NCBI GenBank assembly: GCA_027065695.1
Contig: JAMONP010000029.1
Span: 1-42,351 of the forward strand
Direction: 5' to 3'
Source: Desulfuromonadales bacterium
GTDB taxonomy: Bacteria; Desulfobacterota; Desulfuromonadia; Desulfuromonadales; BM103
DNA: 42,351 nt
The translations under genes were made by a program, and so were the position numbers. The notes beneath the pieces are model-generated. The model was not told the origin of the DNA, did not search any database, and was given only the letters and a program-made list of their open reading frames with translations. Shown here piece by piece: positions 34,312-41,489 of this stretch; the first letter of the stretch is position 1, and the number at the start of each line of letters is the position of its first letter.

Positions 34312-36982
34312 TAGCCTTCTCCTGCACAGCCACACTCTGCTTGAGAATGCGGCAAAAACCTTTTAAATCGCAGTACTTACAGGCGAGCTCAAGATCAACC
34401 GGGTCAACTGCTGCATCACCACGGGCAAAGGCATCTCCCAGGCAAGGCAGAGTTTTTTCCCAATGCTGTAAGATATCTTCAAAGCCAACCCAGCCCTTCT
34501 CTTCAAGCCGTGCTTCAAGTGCGCGTGGTTTTGCTCCCGACCAGGACTCATCTTTACGTGACAGGCCCTTGAATCCGCTTTCTTTCTCTTTACTGCGCAC
34601 CGCGGCGAACATCACGGCCCCCACCTTCTTTTTTGGCAAACCGAGGCAGTATATAGGTAGCTGCGGTTCAGTAATTCGATCATCCAACCATTGCAGAGGG
34701 TCCGGGCGCCCAGTCTTGTAGTCGATAATGGCGCAAGTTCCATCGTCCAGTTCGTCAATTCGGTCAATTCTGGTGCGGATCAGCAGATTGCCAATCTTGA
34801 TCTGATGGCTCTGCTCAGATTCCATGACCCGAAAAGGACCGCGACATCGTTCAAACTCAAGCCACTGTCTCGTCAAAGAGATTAAACGTTGGCGCTCAAT
34901 TTCTCGTTGCCGCGCAGGCAGATCATAACGTCTCTCTTTTTCGAGCCGATCCAAGGCACGATCAACAGCTGCATACAGATGTTGATCAAGTGTCGACTCA
35001 TCTAAAGACAGCAGAGTTTGCTGATCACCAACATTGGCCCAGAACAGTTCAAGAACCGTATGTGCGAGAGTCCCGCGTGACATATTGTCAATACCGATAT
35101 CCGGGACATCCAGGCGCTCTGCCCTGAGGCGGTGATGAGCAAAAGCGCGGAACGGACATAGGGCCTGATCCTTGATGATTCCTGTACCGCCGGTAAATGG
35201 CTTACGAGAGGAAATCGATGGCCCATGATCGTCAGTTGTTTCTTCAAGATCTGGCCGACCTTGCCAGAGAACTCCTGCCGGAGCACATGATTCGGCCAGA
35301 GCGGGCCTGCCCTCTTGAATGTTCGTAATAAACGGGCTGGGACTATGCCTGGCGCCTTTATCCTGAACAGGCCAGCTGAGCACAATATCAGGCGCTGCCG
35401 AGAAAAGACGTGTTGCAACCTGTTCAGCAAAACGATATTCACGCTCTGCATCTGAACGTTTCATACCATGACGCCGCTGAACGGGCAGTGGGATAAAAGG
35501 GTTGGGACTGGCAGGCTTTGGCATGGCGGCATCGTGCAGGCCAAGTATCCAGAGATAATCAAAGTTCAAACCGCTTGATTCAAGTTCACCCAGAACCTGA
35601 ACAGGGGCATCGCCTCCTTCCGGCTGGAACTCCAGGGTGCTGATCATACGCATGAGGATCTTTACCGCCTCAGAACGATCAATAGGTGATGAAACTCCAT
35701 CCAGGCTGGCAAGCTCGCCAAGAGACGATTTAAAATGCTGTACAGCCTGATATTCGCGACTTGACAAACCACGGTTTCCAGGCCATTTGAGCTTGTGGAG
35801 AAAGTTTGCAAAATGTTCTGCCCAGAACCCCGGCAGATGTTTGCCTGATTTACGCAGATCAGCGCTAATTACTCCGACAATATCAATAAAATCGGGAATA
35901 GGAATCGAACGTTCCCTGGATAGCTTTTCAAGGGTTTTCTGCAGACGCGACAGTGGCCAGTCAAACCGTCTGGAGCGACGTAATTCGCGGTCAATTTGCG
36001 CCCGCTTGGAGCCCTCTTCAACATATTTGCCGAGATAAGGCGTACGTAAAAGCCCGCTGATCTCATCATGATCAACCTGCATGCCAAGTCGCAACATACG
36101 CAGGGCGGCATGAATCACTCCTTCCCTGCCCAGATCGCGACCAAGGGAAAGGTTGAATATTTGCGGTACCTCATCACCGGCAAGCAAGGCAGCAGGGTCA
36201 AGCTCTGCAGTTAATATCTGTTCAACCAGAGGCTGATAAACTTCCAATTGCGGCACAACTACACCAATCTTTGCTGTGGGATTTTCGTTGAGGAGACCTC
36301 TTATCCAGCGAGCACACTGGCTGACTTCATCGGCAGGGTCATCTGCTGCGAAACGTTGTCGACTAACATTCCGACACGGCTCAGGATGCCAATGCTCGAT
36401 CTCTGAGCCATGTAGTGTCATGACATTGTTTAAATGCAGCAGATCAGGGGTGATCTCATCGAAACCGGCAAAAATAATTTTTTCAGGCAGGCACAAGCGC
36501 TTTTCAGTAATGGCTTTTGACAATAACCAGGGAATCTCAACAGAATCGTGCCAGTTGTTTTCTGCAGACTGGACCTGCCATTGCTTACGCCAACGGAGAA
36601 ACGCTTCGTGGTCTTCGGCGGCTTCGTCAAGTCCGAATTCAGCAGAATATCTGACTAGCAACTGATGCGCCTGCAAAGCACGCCTGGCCGTCTGTGGAAC
36701 TTGCAGAAGATGGTTACCGGAACGTTCAACATCGGACTCAATGATCAATGTCCATATGTGTTCAAGCTGGGCTTTGTTCAGAAAAACAGGCATTCCAGGA
36801 ATCTGCCACTGGCAACGGGACAGCCAAGCAGACAGGCTCAGGATGTCGGGACGTAACCAGGCAGTAAGTCCTTGCTGCTGCTGATGCAGATCGTACTGTT
36901 GCGACAGGTAACGCGACAGGCGATCATTGACCGTCAGAATAAGACAGCCTTCTTCAGCTGCCTTATATAGTCCTTCATCCAT
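34304..36982 (-). CDS. AddB-like PD-(D/E)xK nuclease (TIGR03623 type)
   Basis: An 892-aa protein resembling the TIGR03623 'probable DNA repair protein' family, which is related to AddB. The N-terminal part is a degenerate helicase-like region. The nuclease domain is bracketed by four cysteines that normally hold a [4Fe-4S] staple: one in ALCPFRAFAHH, three in ACKYCDLKGFC. Between them are the catalytic RIDRIDEL, AIIDYKTGRP and QLPIYCLG. The start at 36982 (MDEGLYKAAEEG) has AGGA 8 nt upstream and lies within the left 67-bp direct repeat. It forms an overlapping pair with the AddA-like gene. Its original upstream neighbour was probably vanZ. Confidence 0.88.
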   Translation of the reverse strand: MDEGLYKAAEEGCLILTVNDRLSRYLSQQYDLHQQQQGLTAWLRPDILSLSAWLSRCQWQIPGMPVFLNKAQLEHIWTLIIESDVERSGNHLLQVPQTARRALQAHQLLVRYSAEFGLDEAAEDHEAFLRWRKQWQVQSAENNWHDSVEIPWLLSKAITEKRLCLPEKIIFAGFDEITPDLLHLNNVMTLHGSEIEHWHPEPCRNVSRQRFAADDPADEVSQCARWIRGLLNENPTAKIGVVVPQLEVYQPLVEQILTAELDPAALLAGDEVPQIFNLSLGRDLGREGVIHAALRMLRLGMQVDHDEISGLLRTPYLGKYVEEGSKRAQIDRELRRSRRFDWPLSRLQKTLEKLSRERSIPIPDFIDIVGVISADLRKSGKHLPGFWAEHFANFLHKLKWPGNRGLSSREYQAVQHFKSSLGELASLDGVSSPIDRSEAVKILMRMISTLEFQPEGGDAPVQVLGELESSGLNFDYLWILGLHDAAMPKPASPNPFIPLPVQRRHGMKRSDAEREYRFAEQVATRLFSAAPDIVLSWPVQDKGARHSPSPFITNIQEGRPALAESCAPAGVLWQGRPDLEETTDDHGPSISSRKPFTGGTGIIKDQALCPFRAFAHHRLRAERLDVPDIGIDNMSRGTLAHTVLELFWANVGDQQTLLSLDESTLDQHLYAAVDRALDRLEKERRYDLPARQREIERQRLISLTRQWLEFERCRGPFRVMESEQSHQIKIGNLLIRTRIDRIDELDDGTCAIIDYKTGRPDPLQWLDDRITEPQLPIYCLGLPKKKVGAVMFAAVRSKEKESGFKGLSRKDESWSGAKPRALEARLEEKGWVGFEDILQHWEKTLPCLGDAFARGDAAVDPVDLELACKYCDLKGFCRILKQSVAVQEKAND

Positions 36983-37043
36983 GTTTTTTGTCCTGATGTT
37001 CATGATATTGGCAGACTACAAACACTATCTGACGGAATATGAC
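36977..37043. repeat. Left 67-bp direct repeat (vanZ 3'-end relic)
   Basis: Identical to 41492-41558 except at one base (T versus C in TTTTTTG[T/C]CCTG). In this copy the vanZ reading would end with TGA inside ATGGATGA, overlapping the AddB-like ATG. No vanZ sequence is found upstream of it. Confidence 0.9.
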
Positions 37044-37053
37044 ACATGCGATC

Positions 37054-37083
37054 AATATAAAATCATGTTAAGGTCTCTGTTAA
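37054..37083 (-). promoter_or_regulatory. Outward promoter driving the AddB/AddA-like operon
   Basis: Minus-strand TTAACA (37078-37083), 18-bp spacer, TATATT (37054-37059). It lies just inside the island beside the left repeat and points at the AddB-like gene, about 70 nt away. It could replace the lost vanZ-linked promoter. Confidence 0.5.
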
Positions 37084-37084
37084 G

Positions 37085-37186
37085 CACAATCTGAACCATT
37101 GACAAAATGACTGTCATCCCCGAATGGTTTTATCGGGGATCCATGTTCTAAGCTTTGGATTCCAAATAGAACCCTCGGCAATGATA
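37085..37186. repeat. Dispersed repeat family B, copy 3
   Basis: Core 37112-37186: TGTCATCCCCGAATGGTTT at one end, AACCCTCGGCAATGATA at the other. Outward similarity to copy 1 reaches CACAATCTGA at 37085. It sits at the 3' end of the cas cassette and may act as a terminator. Confidence 0.75.
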
Positions 37187-37220
37187 GCCATATTATAAGG
37201 CTGAATAGCAAACATTCAAA

Positions 37221-38405
37221 CTATCCAAGCAATTCCCCATTTAACCAACGAGGTAAAACAGCCTCAAGCTGTTGAAGCTGGCGTCCACAGACAACGCTGA
37301 CATCATTATCACGACAACGTTTTCGGTCTTCTTTTCGCATATCACGGTAACTGACCAACAAGGCGCGTCCATAAGTTCCCCCCATCAGATCACGCAAATT
37401 GTCCAATTTATAAACGACATCATCACCTTTTGCATGACCGCCTTGCAGATTGGCTGTTTTGCACTCGACGATATGTAAGCGGTTGGCGTAGGTGCAAGCG
37501 ACATCCAGTTCATTACTTGTACCCGCTTTGTTTTCAACCCTTATGCCGATGGCTGCATCCCTGACCTTTTTCTTGCGACGCAACTCTTCGATCAGGCTGT
37601 AGACATACTGTTCCAGCCAACCACCTTGAACCAGCCTGCGTGAATCTTCACCGGCAAAGCCTAAACGATTGTCCGTAACGGATAGATGATCAGCCTGCTG
37701 AAACAGTTCCAGCAAGGCAACGAAGTGCGTATCTCTCAACAAAGAGTTCTTGATAGTACACCAAAGGTGATTTTTCGCTTCCCCGGCCAGATAATTCAGG
37801 CTCGCCAAAGATCTCTGCCATTGTTCAATGTCGGAGACAAGGGCTTGATAAAGCTGTCTGTTTTTCGCTTGCAACATCGGCCTGGCAACAGCAACCACCT
37901 TGTAACCGTAACACTTCAGACAAGTTTCAACTTTCAGCAAGTCAGGTAAAGGCACAGATTTTTGTGGCTTCGAAAGTGAGACCATAGCGCCATTTTCTGA
38001 ATCGACATAGAATACCGGCAAGTCGAAATCGCGAAAAACGCCAAAAGCCCCGAGAGCCATCACCTTGGTGCCACCAGTAGCATTCAAAGCCAGTCTGTGA
38101 TCAGAATATGCTGTGATAACATGCAGTACCGATTCACGGATATCCTCAATCCGGTAGGCGCGAACTGACCATAGTGACACACGACAGCCGGCATCATGCA
38201 GCAATGCTTTAAGTCTTTCTGCTTCTTTAGCCATCTTCGGCGTAACCAGGAGAACGACCTCACGCGGCCTGATCGCCACATCGAGAACAGGCAGTAAGTT
38301 GGGCAGCAATTGATGCGACACCAGACAGATATGAACCTCAGCACGGCAAACATCAATATCGCTCCGTTCCTGAAGAGTTTTCTGGTTGTCGGACAAATTG
38401 CTCAC
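37221..38405 (-). CDS. CARF-domain PD-(D/E)xK nuclease, Card1/Can2 (DUF1887) type
   Basis: A 394-aa protein of the DUF1887 family. The N-terminal CARF domain has REVVLLVTPKM and the ligand-loop motif NATGGTK at residues 108-114, which in relatives binds cyclic oligoadenylate made by Cas10. The C-terminal nuclease has EQYVYSLI, NELDVAC (Asp301) and HIVECKT (Glu314, Lys316), all catalytic residues of the fold. Relatives (Card1, Can2) nick DNA and cleave RNA once activated. Start is GTG at 38405, 1 nt after the preceding stop. No Cas10 is in the window, so the signal would have to come from elsewhere in the genome. Confidence 0.87.
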   Translation of the reverse strand: MSNLSDNQKTLQERSDIDVCRAEVHICLVSHQLLPNLLPVLDVAIRPREVVLLVTPKMAKEAERLKALLHDAGCRVSLWSVRAYRIEDIRESVLHVITAYSDHRLALNATGGTKVMALGAFGVFRDFDLPVFYVDSENGAMVSLSKPQKSVPLPDLLKVETCLKCYGYKVVAVARPMLQAKNRQLYQALVSDIEQWQRSLASLNYLAGEAKNHLWCTIKNSLLRDTHFVALLELFQQADHLSVTDNRLGFAGEDSRRLVQGGWLEQYVYSLIEELRRKKKVRDAAIGIRVENKAGTSNELDVACTYANRLHIVECKTANLQGGHAKGDDVVYKLDNLRDLMGGTYGRALLVSYRDMRKEDRKRCRDNDVSVVCGRQLQQLEAVLPRWLNGELLG

Positions 38406-38406
38406 A

Positions 38407-38637
38407 TCAAATCTCCGTCCCAGTCAAGCAGGGGAAACTGAGGCAGATTATCTTCAGATCATGATCCTGTGGTGAGAATGTCAAAGCCGGTTCAATCTGC
38501 TGGCGAACTACAGAGCGAGAACCTCGCGAACAAAAGTAGACGATGTATTCAGGTTGTTGGGAGTTCAGACTATGGATAACCGGCTGTGGTGAACCACCAA
38601 CAGAAACAATCAGGAGCTTTTTTGTTGAATCAGGCAT
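38407..38637 (-). CDS. Short CARF-like protein (76 aa), fragment or minimal sensor
   Basis: I start at 38637 (MPDSTKKLLIVSVGG), with GGAGG 4 nt upstream; a start at 38652 overlapping the cas2 stop is possible. The opening KKLLIVSVGGSPQPVIHSL and EYIVYFCSRGSRSVV resemble the N-terminus of CRISPR-associated CARF proteins of the TIGR02710 type, which usually have several hundred residues and an effector domain. Here it stops after 76 residues, and the next gene starts 1 nt after the stop. Whether it is a degenerate remnant or a real half-CARF protein working with the nuclease is not known. Confidence 0.55.
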   Translation of the reverse strand: MPDSTKKLLIVSVGGSPQPVIHSLNSQQPEYIVYFCSRGSRSVVRQQIEPALTFSPQDHDLKIICLSFPCLTGTEI

Positions 38638-38648
38638 AGAACCTCCGG

Positions 38649-38927
38649 TCATAATATTGCAAAAGGTCTGGTCTCGCAGTGATTGACATTCATCCCAATG
38701 GCCAGCCAGCTTTCGTCACACTGTTTACACAAAGGGAAAAACTTTACGCCATCTTCAGACCACTCCAACTGTGCCTCAATCCGATGACGCATTTCTTTAA
38801 AACGCACCGGGGTCATTTCGACCTCAAACACCGACAGCTGCAGGCGCAGTCCATAATCTTTCATGACCTTAGCAACCCGATAGAGACGACGAGGGTCTGC
38901 TATATCATAAGCAACCAACATTTTCAT
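38649..38927 (-). CDS. cas2: CRISPR adaptation protein Cas2, second copy
   Basis: A 92-aa Cas2: ferredoxin-fold start MKMLVAYDIADPRRLYRV with the conserved Asp in YDI, YGLRLQLSVFEVEM, and LCKQCDES near the C-terminus. The start shares a base with the TGA of the other cas2 (TGATG). It is only distantly like its neighbour. Cas2 dimers bridge two Cas1 dimers for spacer integration; two Cas2 types in one operon suggest a heteromeric complex or two alternative complexes. Confidence 0.88.
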   Translation of the reverse strand: MKMLVAYDIADPRRLYRVAKVMKDYGLRLQLSVFEVEMTPVRFKEMRHRIEAQLEWSEDGVKFFPLCKQCDESWLAIGMNVNHCETRPFAIL

Positions 38928-39202
38928 CAGCACACCAGATACTCAAGAGTGGTCACTTTAAGACCTTGACCAGAGACAACCACCTTGTTCTGACAGCGGT
39001 TACAAATTCGATAAATCAACAGGGAATCAGTATCAGGATCAATACAGCTGCCCGCCATTCTGGCAATCACAGCCAAGGCATCCAGGTCGACTTCGCATTC
39101 AAAAATCGATTTCTGCGTGTTTAAGCCATACTCCTTGAGAAAACGATGGAATTTTGCTCTTTGTCGGTTCGATGAAATATCGTAACTGATAATGGCAAGC
39201 AT
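38927..39202 (-). CDS. cas2: CRISPR adaptation protein Cas2, first copy
   Basis: A 91-aa Cas2: MLAIISYDISSNRQRAKFHR, then YGLNTQKSIFECEVD, and ICNRCQNKVVV near the end. Asp8 of YDI is conserved. It starts 5 nt after the cas1 stop and overlaps the second cas2 by one base, so the four or five genes form one tightly packed operon. Confidence 0.9.
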   Translation of the reverse strand: MLAIISYDISSNRQRAKFHRFLKEYGLNTQKSIFECEVDLDALAVIARMAGSCIDPDTDSLLIYRICNRCQNKVVVSGQGLKVTTLEYLVC

Positions 39203-39207
39203 AACTT

Positions 39208-40383
39208 TTATTTCAACAAAAGGGGATGATATTCTGCGAGTTCACCAGCAATGACTCTGCGGTATAGACGCGCCTGATAAACCAGAGATTCACCGTAAGT
39301 CATCCTTTTTTCTGCCATTGGATGAAAGAATTCTTTCTGTAATTTTTTCTCAAAAGCTGTCAGCACTCGTTTAAACGCAGCGGAAGTCAAACGCACCGGG
39401 TATTTGGAAAGGTCACTGGAATCTGTTGGTTGTGTTAAAACCTGCTGTGACGGCAGGTCAAACATATCTTCAGCATCAGAGTTGCTGATCCGACCGAGCG
39501 GATCACTGACAACTTCATCGAGAATATCTACCACAGGTTTGCTCCTGGTATCCTTTTCATCATCCCCAGCATTGTCATCTTCTTTGATATCTATCTGGAA
39601 ATCACCCTGTTTAAGGCTTTTTAAATTAAATAGCGATAAAGTCAGGCTGTCGGCAAGGATAGTTCGAAATTCTTCGACCAGGTCAAGCGGTAAAGCATGG
39701 CGGCCATAATCAAGACGATGCAGAACGCCAGGGTAAGGATCAAGACCTGCCATACGCACTGCGGCATAGACGCGATTAATCAGCAGCGTGTAAAGCAGCG
39801 ACAAAACCGAGTTGACCGGATCAGTTGGTGGTCGCCGAACTCTGCGGGAAAAGCCAAAATCATTATCCAGCCCCATACGAAAACCGGTAAAATATGCCGA
39901 TGTGGCACTACCCTCAAGGCCCATCAGTGCTGCGGTATTCTCAGCTTCTGGCAGTTTATGCAGACAATTTTTCAACTGAGCAAGACAAGGATCAATTTTT
40001 CGTTGTTTCCGCGTTCTTCTGATCCGCTGCAGAATAGTCTGCATATTCAGCAGTTTGCCACGCACAATCTGTTGCGCCAAGCAGAGGCAGAATTTTTGAT
40101 CAGCAACCATCTGAAATTGTTTCTGGCGCAGGAAGACATTTTTCGGCTCGACTGTGGCAAAACGACCAACGTAGCGGCCATCCAGTCGCAGAAAAACTGT
40201 ATCAATCTGTTCTTTAAGTAAAAAAGAGCGGGCCGAAGCGGTCAATTCTATCCGGCCACAGATCACCAACTGTTCGAGCTTGTAGGTAAACAAGGTATGA
40301 TGCGTAGCGCCGTCCTTTTTAACCAGAAGGTGCCGCCCTTCTTTAACGATTTTAGATCCTTGGGTTGTCACATAAACAATCAT
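39208..40383 (-). CDS. cas1: CRISPR integrase Cas1 with an acidic insertion
   Basis: A 391-aa Cas1. The metal-binding residues are present: Glu157 in LEGSATSAYF, His222 in GVLHRLDYGRHALPLD and Asp234 in LPLDLVEEF. The N-terminal beta domain starts MIVYVTTQGSKIV. Compared with the usual 300-340 aa there is a roughly 70-residue insertion, rich in Asp and Glu, in the C-terminal helical domain after KQGDFQI and before YPVRLTSAAFKRVL. The start at 40383 follows GGAGG; an upstream in-frame start would pre-empt that site. A consensus-like promoter lies 20-50 bp upstream. Confidence 0.92.
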   Translation of the reverse strand: MIVYVTTQGSKIVKEGRHLLVKKDGATHHTLFTYKLEQLVICGRIELTASARSFLLKEQIDTVFLRLDGRYVGRFATVEPKNVFLRQKQFQMVADQKFCLCLAQQIVRGKLLNMQTILQRIRRTRKQRKIDPCLAQLKNCLHKLPEAENTAALMGLEGSATSAYFTGFRMGLDNDFGFSRRVRRPPTDPVNSVLSLLYTLLINRVYAAVRMAGLDPYPGVLHRLDYGRHALPLDLVEEFRTILADSLTLSLFNLKSLKQGDFQIDIKEDDNAGDDEKDTRSKPVVDILDEVVSDPLGRISNSDAEDMFDLPSQQVLTQPTDSSDLSKYPVRLTSAAFKRVLTAFEKKLQKEFFHPMAEKRMTYGESLVYQARLYRRVIAGELAEYHPLLLK

Positions 40384-40406
40384 CAAATCCTCCGTTATTT
40401 TCGGCA

Positions 40407-40435
40407 ATTATCGGAGTTATGCTTGTTTATGACAA
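40407..40435 (-). promoter_or_regulatory. Promoter of the cas1 operon
   Basis: Minus-strand TTGTCA (40430-40435), 17-bp spacer, GATAAT (40407-40412). A CTTGT/ACAAG inverted repeat with a 5-nt loop overlaps the -35 element and might bind a regulator. Apart from this and the vapBC promoter, 40384-40609 has nothing; no CRISPR-like repeats are seen. Confidence 0.65.
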
Positions 40436-40546
40436 GATCAGCAATGTTGCTGTTTTGTAAGCCGTGACGCAACTATTCAGCTTGCAATTAAAGAACGACA
40501 GTCCCAAGAATCTAATCGGAATCTAACCCTCAATCGCCCCTTTCTC

Positions 40547-40587
40547 TTGTAAAAACCGCCACACAGCTATATACTCAACCTATATAC
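40547..40587 (+). promoter_or_regulatory. vapBC promoter with direct-repeat operator
   Basis: TTGTAA (40547-40552), 17-bp spacer, TATACT (40570-40575). CTATATAC occurs twice, at 40567-40574 and 40580-40587; the first overlaps the -10. Such repeats fit autoregulation by the VapBC complex. Confidence 0.6.
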
Positions 40588-40609
40588 ATGAAGCAAAAGG
40601 AGGTTCCTT

Positions 40610-40843
40610 ATGGATACTGGGTCAGTTTTTGTCAACAATCGAACTCAAGCGGTACGCCTGCCAGCAAAAACCCGTTTTCCTGATAATGTAAAAAAGGTTG
40701 TCGTACGCGTTTTAGGAAAAGATCGGGTACTTTCCCCTGTGGAAAATGTTTGGGATAGCTTTTTCCTCTCCAATGAACGCGTCAGTGATGATTTCATGGC
40801 CGAGCGCGCTTCTCAGGATCAACAGGAAAGGGAAGCGTTCTAA
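40610..40843 (+). CDS. vapB: VapB antitoxin
   Basis: A 77-aa antitoxin. The AbrB/MazE-like DNA-binding part is seen in GSVFVNNRTQAVRLPAKTRF, and the C-terminal acidic tail (DDFMAERASQDQQEREAF) would wrap around the toxin. AAGGAGG precedes the ATG, and its stop overlaps the vapC start. It represses its own promoter in most family members. Confidence 0.87.
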   Translation: MDTGSVFVNNRTQAVRLPAKTRFPDNVKKVVVRVLGKDRVLSPVENVWDSFFLSNERVSDDFMAERASQDQQEREAF

Positions 40844-41250
40844 TGTTGAAGTACATGCTCGACACCAATATTGTTATCTATGTGATCAAACGCCGTCCGA
40901 CTGAGGTCTTGGAAGTCTTTAACCGGCACGCCGCTCAGATGTGTATCAGTTCAATCACCTTTGCCGAACTCATTCACGGCGCAGAAAAAAGTGCCTGGTT
41001 GGAACATAACCTGCGTCAAGTTGAGGATTTTATTTCTCGATTAGAGGTATTGGACTATGGCACGAAAGCGGCTTCGCATTATGGCGAAATCCGTGCTGAT
41101 ATGGAACGCAAGGGCACACCTATCGGAGTCAATGATCTTCATATTGCCGGACATGCCAGAAGCGAAGGATTGATTATGGTGACCAACAACCTCAGGGAAT
41201 TTAAGAGAGTCAAAGGTTTGCGCCTGGAGAACTGGGTGAGTCAGCTTTAG
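40843..41250 (+). CDS. vapC: VapC toxin, PIN-domain RNase
   Basis: A 135-aa PIN-domain nuclease. Acidic catalytic residues are intact: Asp7 (MLDTNIVIY), Glu42 (ITFAELIHG) and Asp98 (GVNDLHIAGHA); TNNLREFKRVKGL is the typical C-terminal block. Most VapC of this type cut initiator tRNA-fMet. It is intact with its antitoxin and, being inside the putative island, could stabilise it by post-segregational killing. Confidence 0.9.
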   Translation: MLKYMLDTNIVIYVIKRRPTEVLEVFNRHAAQMCISSITFAELIHGAEKSAWLEHNLRQVEDFISRLEVLDYGTKAASHYGEIRADMERKGTPIGVNDLHIAGHARSEGLIMVTNNLREFKRVKGLRLENWVSQL

Positions 41251-41344
41251 GCATTTCCATTCATTTCTCTTCAGCAAAGGCAATTAAAAGAATGTCCCGG
41301 CAACCAAAGTAAAGGTTGAGCGGAACAGAATGGTAAGCGATGAA

Positions 41345-41489
41345 TAACTTACATAAGTTACCGGCGTCCCGCATGAACAGCCACAATTATATGCCCCCAC
41401 ATTTAGCAACAACACCATCACCGAATCAAGAAAACCACTCAGGTTAATCGTCAGAAGAAGATCCAATCATCTGACGAACATGGCGTCCC
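41345..41489. repeat. Palindrome and repeated GGCGTCCC words at the island end
   Basis: TAACTTA/TAAGTTA with a 2-nt loop is at 41345-41360. GGCGTCCC occurs at 41363-41370 and again at 41482-41489, 2 nt before the right direct repeat. The arrangement recalls REP-type elements linked to Y1 (RAYT) transposases, but no transposase is present. The rest of 41251-41489 has no supported gene. Confidence 0.35.

Noticed and set aside
41284-41466. 60-aa minus-strand reading frame
   Set aside because: Hydrophobic and cysteine-bearing but without ribosome site or recognisable motif, and it overlaps the palindrome and repeated words.
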